From Bradyrhizobium sp. 190 (GTDB taxonomy: Bacteria; Pseudomonadota; Alphaproteobacteria; Rhizobiales; Xanthobacteraceae), in contig NZ_JADPJL010000068.1 in NCBI RefSeq assembly GCF_023073415.1, positions 186,001 through 250,000 of the forward strand: 64,000 nucleotides of DNA, written 5' to 3'. Both the position numbers and the translations under genes were made by a program. This document shows positions 15,906 through 24,726 of the stretch, one piece after another; position 1 is the stretch's first letter, and every line of letters starts with the position of its first letter. The notes under the pieces are model-generated. The model did not search any database and was not told where the DNA came from. It worked only from the letters and a program-made list of their open reading frames with translations.

Positions 15906-17018
15906 CTACCTCGTCCCGAACGTGGTTGCGCCGAACAGCGCCTTCTGCGTCGAGGGCTGCGAGCGCCAGTATTGCGGCGGGGCGAAAACCTCACCGCCGA
16001 GTTCGGCCGCCGCGTGCCAGCCCCAGCGCGGGTCGTAGAGCATGGCGCGCGCGAGCGCGACCATGTCGGCCTTGCCCGAGGCCACGATCTCCTCGGCCTG
16101 CTTCGCTTCCGTGATCAGGCCGACGGCGATGGTAGGAAGGCCGGTCGCCTCGCGGATCGCCTGCGCGAACGGCACCTGGTAGCCGGGGCCGAGCGGAATT
16201 TTTTGCAAGGGCGACACGCCGCCCGAGGACGCGTCGATCCAGTCGACGCCGCGCGCCTTGAGTTCGTGCGCGAATTGAATGGTCTGCGCCAGGTCCCAGC
16301 CGCCCTCGACCCAGTCGGTGCAGGAGACGCGCAATCCGACCGGCTTGTCATGCGGGAACGCCGCGCGCACCGCGTCGAAAACTTCGAGCGGAAAGCGCAT
16401 GCGGTTCGCCAGCGAGCCGCCATATTGATCGGTGCGCCGGTTCGCGATCGGCGACAGGAACTGATGCAGGAGATAGCCGTGCGCGGAGTGCACCTCGATG
16501 GCATCGATGCCGAGCCGCTCGGCGCGCTTCGCCGCCGCCACGAAAGCGTCGCGCACGCGCTTCAGTCCCTCCGCGTCGAACGCCAAAGGCGGCGTCTCGC
16601 TCTCCTTGTGCGGGATCGCCGAGGGCCCCTCCGCCCGCCAGCCGCCTTCGGCGAGCGGGATCAGTTGCCCGCCGTCCCACGGCGTGTGGCTCGAGGCCTT
16701 GCGGCCGGCATGCGCAAGCTGGATCATCACCGCCGCCTTCGAGCGCTTGCGCACCGAGGCGAGAATGGGCTTGAGCGCGGCTTCGGTGGCGTCGTTGTAG
16801 AGGCCGAGGCAGCCCGGCGTGATACGGCCGATCGCCTCGACCGCGGTGGCCTCGATGCAGAAGATCGCGGCCCCCGACAGCGCCAGCGAATTGATGTGGG
16901 TGAAGTGCCAGTCATTGGCCTCGCCATTGACGGACGAGTACTGGCACATCGGCGCCACCATGATGCGGTTGGCAAGGTTGAGGCCGCGCAGCTTGATCGG
17001 GGTAAACAGAGCGCTCAT
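15906..17018 (-). CDS. Old-yellow-enzyme family NADH:flavin oxidoreductase (YqjM-like)
   Basis: A 370-residue FMN-dependent TIM-barrel ene-reductase. The start LFTPIKLRGLNLANRIMVAPMCQYSS contains the YqjM-type Cys (MCQYS), HAGRKAS the flavin loop, IEVHSAHGYLLHQFLSP the catalytic His pair, and NRRTDQYGGSLANRMRF the substrate-loop signature. DMVALARAMLYDPRW binds the FMN phosphate. It probably reduces alpha,beta-unsaturated carbonyls; the natural substrate is unknown. The length is normal. It reads leftward after the phytase-like gene and ends at a large palindrome. Confidence 0.92.
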   Translation of the reverse strand: MSALFTPIKLRGLNLANRIMVAPMCQYSSVNGEANDWHFTHINSLALSGAAIFCIEATAVEAIGRITPGCLGLYNDATEAALKPILASVRKRSKAAVMIQLAHAGRKASSHTPWDGGQLIPLAEGGWRAEGPSAIPHKESETPPLAFDAEGLKRVRDAFVAAAKRAERLGIDAIEVHSAHGYLLHQFLSPIANRRTDQYGGSLANRMRFPLEVFDAVRAAFPHDKPVGLRVSCTDWVEGGWDLAQTIQFAHELKARGVDWIDASSGGVSPLQKIPLGPGYQVPFAQAIREATGLPTIAVGLITEAKQAEEIVASGKADMVALARAMLYDPRWGWHAAAELGGEVFAPPQYWRSQPSTQKALFGATTFGTR

Positions 17019-17143
17019 GGGCTAAGGAATCCGGACCGGAGGGAAAACGACCCGCCATGTCTAGCGAGCCGCTCGGCACTCCTCAACCCGCTCCGGCCGC
17101 AACCCTGCCGGGCGATTCATCGCTGCCCGCGCCGCCGGCAACG

Positions 17144-18214
17144 TCACTCCACGAGCGCGAATTGCAGCAGCAGATTGCGCTGGATCATCGAGAAATTGTC
17201 GTCGGAGACCAGCGTCAGCACCGTGTCGCCCTCCGGCGTGACGTGAACGTCGATGCCTTCCATGTTGTCGATCTCGTGGCCGAGATCGGCCTCGAAGATC
17301 GAGGGGCCGTCGATGACAGCGCCGGGGGCAATGGAGGCAAGTGCGATGCGGCGGATGCGAATGCCGATCCCGCCGAGCCAGGAGAATTTGCGCTCCAGCA
17401 GCAGCAGCCCGCCGGACGGCAGCAGCACCGCGTCGCTGACATCGAAATTGTCGGTACGGCGGATGCTGAACAGCCCCAGCGTCTTGCCGCCGATCAGGAA
17501 GCCTGTGATGTTGCCCTGGGCGTCGAGCCCGCGTTCCGAGATCGCGATCAGCGTTCCCGCCAGCGGCAAGCCCTTCGGCACCACGACAAGCGCCTCGATG
17601 CCCTTGTTGTAGGGCAGTTTGCGCACGCCCAGCGGCAACTGAATCAATTCGCCATGCGCGCGCGTAAATCCTTTGGCGAAGTCGAACCGCAGTATCTGAT
17701 GGACGCGTTCGAGGCCGACATAGACCAGCGAGCCGTCGAGCGCGAGCGCCTCGGTGTCGTACCAGCCGCGCGAGGTGATCGGCTTGCCATCAGGACCGAG
17801 CATCGGCGAGGCCTCGACATCGTCGAGCCCGGTCATCTCGCGGCCCTTGTAGACAATGCGCCCCGTGAACCAGCCGCCCTTGTCGCTAATCGCGATGAAG
17901 CGCTCGCCCTTTGCATCAAGGCGGAGACCCGACAATCCGCCGAAGCCGCGAAACCGCGAAGTCAGGATGAGCCCGCTGCGGTATTCAAGCTCGCCAAACC
18001 GCAGACGCGACCGGTCGCGGGTGTCGAACGAGGGCAGCGGCCGGGCGTTGACCTCGATCGAGACCGGCGCGGTGACCGAGAATTCGTCGGGAACGGTCTG
18101 CTTCGGGGGCCGCTGAACGGCGGTCTGCGTCAGCGCCACCCCCGGCACGGCCGCCACCGAAAGCCCCGCCGCTGCATATTTCAAAAGGCGGCGGCGGCCT
18201 ATGAGCGGGCGCAT
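17144..18214 (-). CDS. Exported phytase-like-domain esterase, Tat substrate candidate
   Basis: A 356-residue protein with the esterase-like phytase domain (a beta-propeller, pfam phytase-like). MRPLIGRRRLLKYAAAGLSV has consecutive arginines before a hydrophobic stretch ending VALTQTA, suggesting Tat export. Later motifs are GGLSGLRLDAKGERFIAISD, WYDTEALALD, NKGIEALV and the C-terminal IDNMEGIDVHVTPEG. Enzymatic substrate is not known. It begins four bases after the cobT stop, so it is probably co-transcribed with cobS-cobT, an association seen widely in Hyphomicrobiales, though no link to B12 is established. Confidence 0.82.
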   Translation of the reverse strand: MRPLIGRRRLLKYAAAGLSVAAVPGVALTQTAVQRPPKQTVPDEFSVTAPVSIEVNARPLPSFDTRDRSRLRFGELEYRSGLILTSRFRGFGGLSGLRLDAKGERFIAISDKGGWFTGRIVYKGREMTGLDDVEASPMLGPDGKPITSRGWYDTEALALDGSLVYVGLERVHQILRFDFAKGFTRAHGELIQLPLGVRKLPYNKGIEALVVVPKGLPLAGTLIAISERGLDAQGNITGFLIGGKTLGLFSIRRTDNFDVSDAVLLPSGGLLLLERKFSWLGGIGIRIRRIALASIAPGAVIDGPSIFEADLGHEIDNMEGIDVHVTPEGDTVLTLVSDDNFSMIQRNLLLQFALVE

Positions 18215-18218
18215 GCTC

Positions 18219-20120
18219 TCACGAATGCAGGCGGCGCGGCCGGTGGTGACCCGAGACGGGCGCGGCGCCGTGGGTCTCGCTGAACAGTTCGGCGAGCTTT
18301 TCGGTGATGGCGCCGCCGAGCTCCTCGGCATCGACGATGGTGACGGCACGGCGGTAATAGCGCGTAACGTCGTGACCGATGCCAATCGCAATCAGTTCGA
18401 CCGGTGAGCGGGTCTCGATCTCCTCGATGATGTGGCGCAGATGCCGCTCGAGGTAATTGCCGGGATTGACCGACAGCGTGGAATCGTCGACCGGCGCGCC
18501 GTCCGAAATCATCATCAGGATCTTGCGCTGCTCGGCCCGGCCGAGCAGCCGCTTGTGCGCCCAGTCCAGCGCTTCGCCGTCGATGTTTTCCTTCAACAGG
18601 CCCTCGCGCATCATCAGGCCAAGATTCTTGCGCGAGCGCCGCCAGGGCGCATCGGCCGATTTGTAGATGATGTGGCGCAAATCGTTCAGCCGGCCTGGAT
18701 TGGCCGGCTTGCCGGCGGCCAGCCACGCCTCGCGCGACTGCCCGCCCTTCCACGCGCGCGTCGTGAAGCCCAGAATCTCTACCTTGACGCCGCAGCGCTC
18801 CAGCGTGCGTGCGAGAATATCGGCGCAGGTCGCAGCCACCGTGATCGGGCGGCCGCGCATCGAGCCAGAATTGTCCAAGAGCAGCGTCACCACGGTGTCG
18901 CGGAAGGTCGCCTCCTTCTCATGCATGAAGGACAGCGGATGATAGGGGTCGGTGACCACGCGCGACAACCGGGCGGGATCGAGGATGCCTTCCTCGAGAT
19001 CGAACTCCCAGGCGCGGTTCTGCTGCGCCATCAGGCGGCGCTGCAGCCGGTTCGCGAGCCGCGCCACGATGCCCTGCAGATGCGCGAGCTGCTTGTCGAG
19101 ATAGGAGCGCAACCGTTCCAGCTCGTCATGGTCGCAGAGATCTTCCGCGGCGATCACCTCGTCGAACTTCGGCGCGAACGCGTGATATTCCGGCCCGCGC
19201 GGCTCGTTGGCGCCGCGCGTATTCGGCCGCGTCGCCTCGCCCGGCGTCTCGTCGTCGCCGAGTTCGCCGTCGTCGAAGGTGTCGCTGGTAGAGGCCTGCG
19301 CGCTTTCCATCGCGCTCTCAGACATTTCGTCGGTGGAAGCCTGCGCCTGGTCGGCGCTCATTTCCTGCGCGGAGTCGGAATCGGGCGAGCCCTCGGCGCC
19401 GGACTGATCGTTCTCGCCGTCCTGATTCTCGTCGTTCTCGTCGTCATCGGCGTCCGCATCGCGTTCGTCGCCAAGGTCGAGGGCCGACAGCAAATCGTGC
19501 ACGAGGTCGCCGAACTTGGCCTGGTCTTCGGTGACACGGCTGAGCTTGTCGAGCCGGGTTCCGATCTTGTCTTCCAGCACCGGCCGCCAGAGGTCGACCA
19601 TCTTCTTGGCCGCCGTGGGCGGGGCGAGGCCTGTCAGCCGTTCGCGCACCAGCATCGCCAGCGCATCCGACAGCGGCGCATCGGCGCGGTCGGTGATCTC
19701 GTCGTATTTGCCGCGATGAAAATGATCGTCGAGCATCGCGGTGAGATTCTTCGCAACACCCGACATCCGGCGCGATCCGATCGCCTCGACGCGGGCCTGC
19801 TCCACCGCCTCGAACACGCCGCGCGCCTGCGGATTTCCCGGCATCAGCTTGCGGTGCACCTTGGGATCGTGACAGGCGAGCTTCAGCGCGATCGAGTCGG
19901 AGTGGCCGCGCACGATCGCCGCATCGCGCTTGGTCATCTTGCGGGCAGGCTCCGGCAACCGCGCCTTGCCCGGCGCGAGACCGGGGCGCTCGGCCGCAAA
20001 TGTCACTTCCAGTTCCGGCGCCTTTGCGATCGCGCGCAGGCACGAGGTCACCGCGCGCTTGAACGGCTCGGTCGGCGCTTCCTTGGATCCGGTACGGAAT
20101 TTGGAGTTGGATGTCGTCAT
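18219..20120 (-). CDS. cobT: Cobaltochelatase subunit CobT
   Basis: A 633-residue subunit of the CobNST complex that inserts cobalt into hydrogenobyrinic acid a,c-diamide in aerobic cobalamin synthesis. An N-terminal helical domain is followed by a very acidic Asp/Glu/Ser-rich linker (about residues 205-300) and a C-terminal von Willebrand A domain with the MIDAS motif LLLDNSGSMRG near 420. AGGTGG lies a few bases upstream of ATG 20120. cobS is upstream on the same strand, but 155 bases holding a family A palindrome separate them. cobN is not in the window. Confidence 0.95.
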   Translation of the reverse strand: MTTSNSKFRTGSKEAPTEPFKRAVTSCLRAIAKAPELEVTFAAERPGLAPGKARLPEPARKMTKRDAAIVRGHSDSIALKLACHDPKVHRKLMPGNPQARGVFEAVEQARVEAIGSRRMSGVAKNLTAMLDDHFHRGKYDEITDRADAPLSDALAMLVRERLTGLAPPTAAKKMVDLWRPVLEDKIGTRLDKLSRVTEDQAKFGDLVHDLLSALDLGDERDADADDDENDENQDGENDQSGAEGSPDSDSAQEMSADQAQASTDEMSESAMESAQASTSDTFDDGELGDDETPGEATRPNTRGANEPRGPEYHAFAPKFDEVIAAEDLCDHDELERLRSYLDKQLAHLQGIVARLANRLQRRLMAQQNRAWEFDLEEGILDPARLSRVVTDPYHPLSFMHEKEATFRDTVVTLLLDNSGSMRGRPITVAATCADILARTLERCGVKVEILGFTTRAWKGGQSREAWLAAGKPANPGRLNDLRHIIYKSADAPWRRSRKNLGLMMREGLLKENIDGEALDWAHKRLLGRAEQRKILMMISDGAPVDDSTLSVNPGNYLERHLRHIIEEIETRSPVELIAIGIGHDVTRYYRRAVTIVDAEELGGAITEKLAELFSETHGAAPVSGHHRPRRLHS

Positions 20121-20135
20121 TGCCACCTCACCGCC

Positions 20136-20273
20136 GTCGTCCCTGCGAACGCAGGGACCCATAACCACCGGCGATTATTGTTCTGCCGATCTCTAGCACC
20201 ATCATCCTACCGAAACGCCGCGGCGTATGGGTCCCCGCGCCCCGTGCGCAATTGCACACTAGGCGGGGACGAC
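20136..20273. repeat. Palindromic repeat, family A (copy 2), between cobS and cobT
   Basis: The same left arm (GTCGTCCCTGCGAACGCAGG) as copy 1. The right arm is altered (GGGTCCCCGCG then GGCGGGGACGAC, with an inserted TGCGCAATTGCACA). It fills nearly the whole cobS-cobT gap, so a shared transcript must contain this hairpin. Confidence 0.85.
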
Positions 20274-20275
20274 GA

Positions 20276-21274
20276 CTACGAGAGCGCCACGTTCACCGAA
20301 CTCTCGGGCAGCTCCGCATTGAAGCAACGCTGGTAGAATTCGGCCACCAGCGGCCGCTCCAGTTCGTCGCACTTGTTGAGGAAGGTGACGCGGAACGCAA
20401 AGCCGATATCGCTGAAGATATCGGCGTTCTCGGCCCAGGTGATCACCGTGCGCGGGCTCATCACCGTCGACAAATCGCCATTGGCAAACGCGTTACGGGT
20501 CAGGTCGGCGAGCCGCACCATCTTGTTGACGATGTCGCGGCCTTCCTGCGTGCGGTAGTGCTTCGCCTTGGCGAGCACGATCTCGACTTCCTCGTCATGC
20601 GCAAGGTAGTTCAGCGTGGTGACGATCGACCAGCGGTCCATCTGGCCCTGGTTGATCTGCTGGGTGCCGTGATAGAGGCCCGACGTATCGCCGAGGCCCA
20701 CCGTGTTGGCGGTCGAGAACAGGCGGAACGACGGGTGCGGCTTGATCACCTTGTTCTGGTCCAAGAGCGTCAGGCGGCCGGAAACTTCCAGCACGCGCTG
20801 GATCACGAACATCACGTCGGGGCGGCCGGCGTCATATTCGTCGAACACCAGCGCGATATTGTGCTGCAGCGCCCAGGGCAGGATGCCGTCGCGGAATTCG
20901 GTGACCTGCTTGCCGTCCCGGACCACGATCGAGTCCTTGCCGACGAGGTCGATACGGCTGATGTGGCTGTCGAGGTTGACGCGCACGCAAGGCCAGTTCA
21001 GCCGTGCTGCGACCTGCTCGATATGGGTCGATTTGCCGGTGCCGTGATAGCCGGTGACCATGACGCGGCGGTTCTTGGCAAAACCGGCGAGGATGGCGAG
21101 CGTAGTAGCACGGTCGAAGCGGTAATCCGAATCGACTTCCGGCACATGCGGGTCGACTTCGGAATAGGCCGGCACTTCGAGATCGCTGTCGATACCGAAA
21201 ACCTGCCGGACCGACACCTTCATGTCGGGCAAACCGGCGGGCTCCGAAACTTTGCTCATGGCGGCGGTCGTCAT
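20276..21274 (-). CDS. cobS: Cobaltochelatase subunit CobS
   Basis: A 332-residue MoxR-type AAA+ ATPase that drives cobalt chelation with CobT and CobN. Walker A GYHGTGKST lies near residue 78, Walker B ALVFDEYDAG near 135, sensor-1 FSTANTVG near 185, and the arginine-finger region RTVITWAEN near 275. GGAGG six bases before ATG 21274 supports the start. Length equals that of characterised CobS proteins. The stop lies only a few bases from the repeat that separates it from cobT. Confidence 0.96.
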   Translation of the reverse strand: MTTAAMSKVSEPAGLPDMKVSVRQVFGIDSDLEVPAYSEVDPHVPEVDSDYRFDRATTLAILAGFAKNRRVMVTGYHGTGKSTHIEQVAARLNWPCVRVNLDSHISRIDLVGKDSIVVRDGKQVTEFRDGILPWALQHNIALVFDEYDAGRPDVMFVIQRVLEVSGRLTLLDQNKVIKPHPSFRLFSTANTVGLGDTSGLYHGTQQINQGQMDRWSIVTTLNYLAHDEEVEIVLAKAKHYRTQEGRDIVNKMVRLADLTRNAFANGDLSTVMSPRTVITWAENADIFSDIGFAFRVTFLNKCDELERPLVAEFYQRCFNAELPESSVNVALS

Positions 21275-21576
21275 CAATCCTCCGAGGTCCCGGGCGTTTC
21301 CCGAAACCAGATCTGTTGAATGGCTGCGGATGGGGGCTACTACGAACCTAGCAGAGAGCAAGGGCCGGCAGAAGCCCGCGGCGCAATCAAAGTTCCGTTG
21401 CTATATCATTGAGATAGGTCGTGTATCAGGTTTTTGGAGGGCTGCCCTGCGAATCACGCCGCACTTTTGCCGCCCAGGCCGCCCCTGCCGGGCTTAAAAC
21501 CGGAGGCTGGCCGGCACTTTCGACCCCTGCCCGGGCCTGGTAGCTCTGGTTCAGGCGCCCCTGGGACAGCAAGATT
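21275..21576. other. Divergent intergenic region between cobS and the DedA gene
   Basis: About 300 bases with no supported gene. The middle (near 21390-21430) is AT-richer and is where promoters for cobS and the DedA-family gene would be expected. No cobalamin riboswitch box (GCCACTG-type B12 box) was recognised. Confidence 0.45.
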
Positions 21577-22236
21577 GTGACTTCATTCCTCGATCCCGTG
21601 ATTGCATTCGTTTCGGCCCATCCGTGGGCGGCCTATCTGACGCTATTTCTCGCGGCCCTGCTGGAGGCGATCCCGGTCGTGGGAGCGCTTGTGCCGGGCT
21701 CGACCATCATCCTTGCCCTGAGCGCGCTCGTGCCCGGTGGCGAATTGAACCTGTGGGGGGTGCTGGCGGCAGCCGTTGCCGGCGCCCTGCTTGGCGACGG
21801 CTCGGCGTTCTGGGCCGGCCATCGTTCGCAGCGCGAAATCCTTGGTGCTTGGCCGATGTCCGGATATCCCGGCGTCATGGCACAGAGCGAGGCGTTCTTC
21901 ATCCGCTGGGGCACGCTGGCGGTTTTCTTCGCCCGCTTCGTGCCGCCGATCCACGCCTTCGTTCCGATCACGGCGGGTGCGCTCGGGATGCGGCCGATCC
22001 GGTTCTACGGCGTCAACATTGCAGCGGTCCTTGCATGGGCTTTAGCGCACGTGCTGCCGGGCGTGTTCGCGGTCTCGGCGCTGCATCACTATGCCGGTTT
22101 TCCGCATCACGAGCACATCGGCAAGCATCTCTGGATTCTGGCTGTATTTGCCGCGGCCATCATCGCGCTCGGCGTTTGGACGCTGCGCCGCCGTCAGGCC
22201 CGGACGGGGCTGCGCCCGGGCGCCGGACCGACATAG
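21577..22236 (+). CDS. DedA/VTT-family inner membrane protein
   Basis: A 219-residue polytopic membrane protein of the DedA (VTT/SNARE-associated) superfamily, linked to undecaprenyl phosphate or phospholipid translocation and membrane homeostasis. Motifs are the amphipathic entry FLAALLEAIPVVGALVPGSTII, GDGSAFWAGH, and the FxRFxPPxxxFVPITAG loop (FARFVPPIHAFVPITAG). Four to five hydrophobic helices are visible and the C-terminus is Arg-rich. Translation starts at GTG 21577. The last 43 bases overlap the 3' end of the convergent HTH-citrate synthase gene. Confidence 0.85.
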   Translation: MTSFLDPVIAFVSAHPWAAYLTLFLAALLEAIPVVGALVPGSTIILALSALVPGGELNLWGVLAAAVAGALLGDGSAFWAGHRSQREILGAWPMSGYPGVMAQSEAFFIRWGTLAVFFARFVPPIHAFVPITAGALGMRPIRFYGVNIAAVLAWALAHVLPGVFAVSALHHYAGFPHHEHIGKHLWILAVFAAAIIALGVWTLRRRQARTGLRPGAGPT

Positions 22237-23411
22237 CGGGCACGGGGCCGGATCAGCCGGCCATGCCGCAATTGTTCGCAGGCATGCGCGATCCACCCCA
22301 CCGTGCGCGCCATGGAAAACAGCACGAGTTCATGGCCGGGCGGCAGGCCGAGCGTGTGCACGAGGACCGCAAGCGCATAGTCGATATTGACGAACTCGCC
22401 GGTCGCCTCCGCGATGCGCTCGGGAATTTCGTGGGTGAGTTTGCGATCCGCGCCGGAGCGCGCCAGCGCTTCCAATAGGGCCCGCGCGCGGGGATCGCCA
22501 TGCTTGTAGACACCATGACCAAAGCCCGCGAAGCGTTCGCCAAGCGCGACGCGCTCGCGGATGACGGGGGCGACCTCGCCATTGGCAAGCGTCTTCAGAA
22601 GCTGAGCCGCGAGCACGCCCGCGCCGCCATGCTTGGGGCCCTTGAGCGCGACGAGCCCGGCGATGATCGCATCGTAGAGGTTTAGCCCGGTCGAGGCCGC
22701 GCAGCGCACGGTGAAGGTCGACGCGTTCAGTTCATGATCCGCCAGCAGCACGAGCGCGCGGCGGATCAAATCGGCGGCGTGCTTGTTATCAGGCGCCCAG
22801 ACCCGCGCGATCTGCAGATGAAGCGGCTTTGCCGAGGATTTGGCATTCAGCATGGTCGCGACCACGAGCCGCATGATGCGGCCGCCAAGCATCGCGCGGC
22901 CTTCAGGGGCACGGGTGAACGCCCGCGGGTCGGCGCTGGCCGCCAGCGCCAGCACGGCGATCGTGCGATCGATCGCACTGGCCCCCCGCGCGGCCTCGGC
23001 GACGGCACGCATTTCGTCCGACACGACGGGGCAGTTGTCCTGTTCGAACGGATCGGCGCCGGTGACATCCCATAGCAGCGTCGCGGCATGTTCGAGCGTG
23101 TCGCGCTCGGCGAGGTCGACGCAATTGACGCCGCGGTAGATCGGCCCGTCCTCGGTGATGGTCGCGACCGCTGAATCCATCACAGGCAGGTCGGCGTCGA
23201 AACTGCGCATACCGCGTGGCTCAGGCGCCGGCGTGCGCCGTTCCTTCAGCGTGCGGACGTCCTCGGCCCGGTAGCGGTGGCTGCGCGAATCCTGCGACGG
23301 CTCCGAGCGGATCAGGCCGCGGCTGACATAGGCGTAGAGCGTCGCTTGCGAGATCGCGAGTTCGGCGGAGGCCTCGCGGGCCGAAAGGTAAAGGCCGGCG
23401 GATTTTTTCAT
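22194..23411 (-). CDS. Citrate synthase-like protein with N-terminal MerR-type HTH
   Basis: A 405-residue fusion. Residues about 8-60 (LSAREASAELAISQATLYAYVSRGLIRSE) are a MerR-like helix-turn-helix and the remainder a citrate synthase fold. The catalytic positions are HELNASTFTVR (first His), GFGHGVYKHGDPRA (second His) and NIDYALAVL (Asp). The enzyme condenses acetyl-CoA (or propionyl-CoA) with oxaloacetate if active; the DNA-binding end suggests it also regulates. It is divergent from a second citrate synthase across a 73-bp AT-rich gap holding two palindromes. The family is found in rhizobia and annotated simply as citrate synthase. Confidence 0.88.
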   Translation of the reverse strand: MKKSAGLYLSAREASAELAISQATLYAYVSRGLIRSEPSQDSRSHRYRAEDVRTLKERRTPAPEPRGMRSFDADLPVMDSAVATITEDGPIYRGVNCVDLAERDTLEHAATLLWDVTGADPFEQDNCPVVSDEMRAVAEAARGASAIDRTIAVLALAASADPRAFTRAPEGRAMLGGRIMRLVVATMLNAKSSAKPLHLQIARVWAPDNKHAADLIRRALVLLADHELNASTFTVRCAASTGLNLYDAIIAGLVALKGPKHGGAGVLAAQLLKTLANGEVAPVIRERVALGERFAGFGHGVYKHGDPRARALLEALARSGADRKLTHEIPERIAEATGEFVNIDYALAVLVHTLGLPPGHELVLFSMARTVGWIAHACEQLRHGRLIRPRARYVGPAPGRSPVRA

Positions 23412-23412
23412 A

Positions 23413-23440
23413 TTGATTTACATAATCAAGATTGATCAAT
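23413..23440. promoter_or_regulatory. Palindromic operator candidates between two citrate synthase genes
   Basis: The inverted repeat TTGATT-N5-AATCAA (23413-23429) is followed at once by the perfect palindrome ATTGATCAAT (23431-23440). Both lie in the only AT-rich patch nearby, in the 73-bp divergent promoter. A MerR-like dimer encoded by the left gene is the obvious candidate ligand; that is inference. Confidence 0.55.
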
Positions 23441-23484
23441 CTGTCGAGAGGCCCGACCTTTGAAGGCGACAAAGGAGAGCCCTT

Positions 23485-24576
23485 ATGAATATGCAGCTTT
23501 CAAAGACCCCAATCGGCCTGGACGGGATTCCCGCCGCCGAAACCGTGCTCAGCCATGTCGATGGCGAGCGCGGCGAACTGATCATCGCCGGCGAGCGGGT
23601 CGGCGACCTCGCCCGCAAGACCGGTTTTGAGGGCGTGACCGCCCGGCTATGGAGCGGCGGAACCGGCCAGCCGGTCGGCGAAGCCGCGGTACGCGCCGCC
23701 CTTGGTGCAGGGCGCGAACGCGCCTTAGCCCGACTGCCGGATCTGCTCGGCATCACGCGCGGTCTATCGATCGTCGACGGATTTCGCGCGACAGTCGCGG
23801 GGCTGCGCGCGGAAGCCGGCCTTGCGCATGAAGCCACGATCGTCGGCGCGTTTCCGGTCATCGCCGGTGCCCTGGTCCAGCGCGTGAAGGGCAATGACCC
23901 CGTTGCACCCGATCCAACTGCGAGCCATGCCGCCGACACGCTGTCGATGATGCTCGGCCGCAAGCCCAATGCACGCGAGGTGGCGGCGCTGGACGCCTAT
24001 CTCGTCACGGTGTGCGACCACGGCATGAACGCGTCGACCTTCACGACGCGCGTGGTGGCCTCGACGCAGGCGGATTTGTTCGCAGCCGTCACCGCCGGCT
24101 ATTGCGCGCTGACAGGGCCGCTGCATGGCGGCGCACCGGAGCCGGTGCTGGAAATGCTGGACGCAATCGGCTCAACCGAGCGCATCAAGCCTTGGGTCGA
24201 CAGCGCGCTGGCCCGCGGCGAGCGGCTGATGGGATTCGGGCACCGCATCTATCGCGTCCGCGATCCACGCGCCGATGTGCTGAAGGACGCGATCGAGCGG
24301 CTTGCCGGTGAGGACACCGATCTGCCGTTCGCGGGCGAGGTCGAGGCCTATATCCGTAGCGCGTTGCGGATAAAGAATCCGGACCGCCCGCTCGACACCA
24401 ATGTGGAGTTCTTCACCGCGATCCTGCTCGACGCGCTGAAAATCCCGCGGCAGGCGTTTACGCCGATCTTCGCCGTGGCACGCGCCGCCGGCTGGACCGC
24501 ACACGCCCGCGAGCAGCAGCGCGGCGGGCGGCTGATCCGGCCGAGTTCGGCTTATATTGGGCCGATGCCGGGGTGA
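23485..24576 (+). CDS. Citrate synthase/methylcitrate synthase family enzyme
   Basis: A 363-residue enzyme. The fold signatures are HGMNASTFTTR with the first catalytic His, GPLHGGAPEPVLEML, and GFGHRIYRVRDPRADVL with the second. At the position of the third catalytic residue there is Glu (NVEFFTAILLDALKIP) rather than the usual Asp, which some short methylcitrate-synthase-like proteins also have as I remember. It is probably not the main TCA-cycle synthase (gltA, about 430 aa). AAGGAGAG eight bases before the ATG supports the start. It is divergent from, and likely regulated by, the HTH-fused paralogue. Confidence 0.85.
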   Translation: MNMQLSKTPIGLDGIPAAETVLSHVDGERGELIIAGERVGDLARKTGFEGVTARLWSGGTGQPVGEAAVRAALGAGRERALARLPDLLGITRGLSIVDGFRATVAGLRAEAGLAHEATIVGAFPVIAGALVQRVKGNDPVAPDPTASHAADTLSMMLGRKPNAREVAALDAYLVTVCDHGMNASTFTTRVVASTQADLFAAVTAGYCALTGPLHGGAPEPVLEMLDAIGSTERIKPWVDSALARGERLMGFGHRIYRVRDPRADVLKDAIERLAGEDTDLPFAGEVEAYIRSALRIKNPDRPLDTNVEFFTAILLDALKIPRQAFTPIFAVARAAGWTAHAREQQRGGRLIRPSSAYIGPMPG

Positions 24577-24593
24577 GCGTCACAATCACCGCT

Positions 24594-24714
24594 GTCGTCC
24601 CTGCGAAAGCAGGGACCCATAACCACAGGCCTTTGTTGGTGAGCGAAAGCCGTCGAGCAGCGGAATAAAATCGAGAAGCCGCGGCGTATGGGTCCCTGCT
24701 TTCGCAGGGACGAC
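24594..24714. repeat. Palindromic repeat, family A (copy 3)
   Basis: Both arms are intact (GTCGTCCCTGCGAAAGCAGG and CCTGCTTTCGCAGGGACGAC). It lies between the convergent ends of the citrate synthase and J-domain genes. Confidence 0.88.
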
Positions 24715-24726
24715 GCGAGACTGTTG

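Noticed and set aside
15771..18283. Two long plus-strand frames opposite the flavin oxidoreductase and phytase-like genes
   Set aside because: Antisense shadows; both real genes have clear family signatures on the minus strand.
18432..20336. A 634-codon open frame opposite cobT
   Set aside because: Shadow of the CobT reading frame; Arg/His/Gln-rich translation without domain motifs, and it runs through a repeat at its end.
21275..21576. Possible cobalamin riboswitch before cobS
   Set aside because: No recognisable B12 box or long paired leader was found in this gap.
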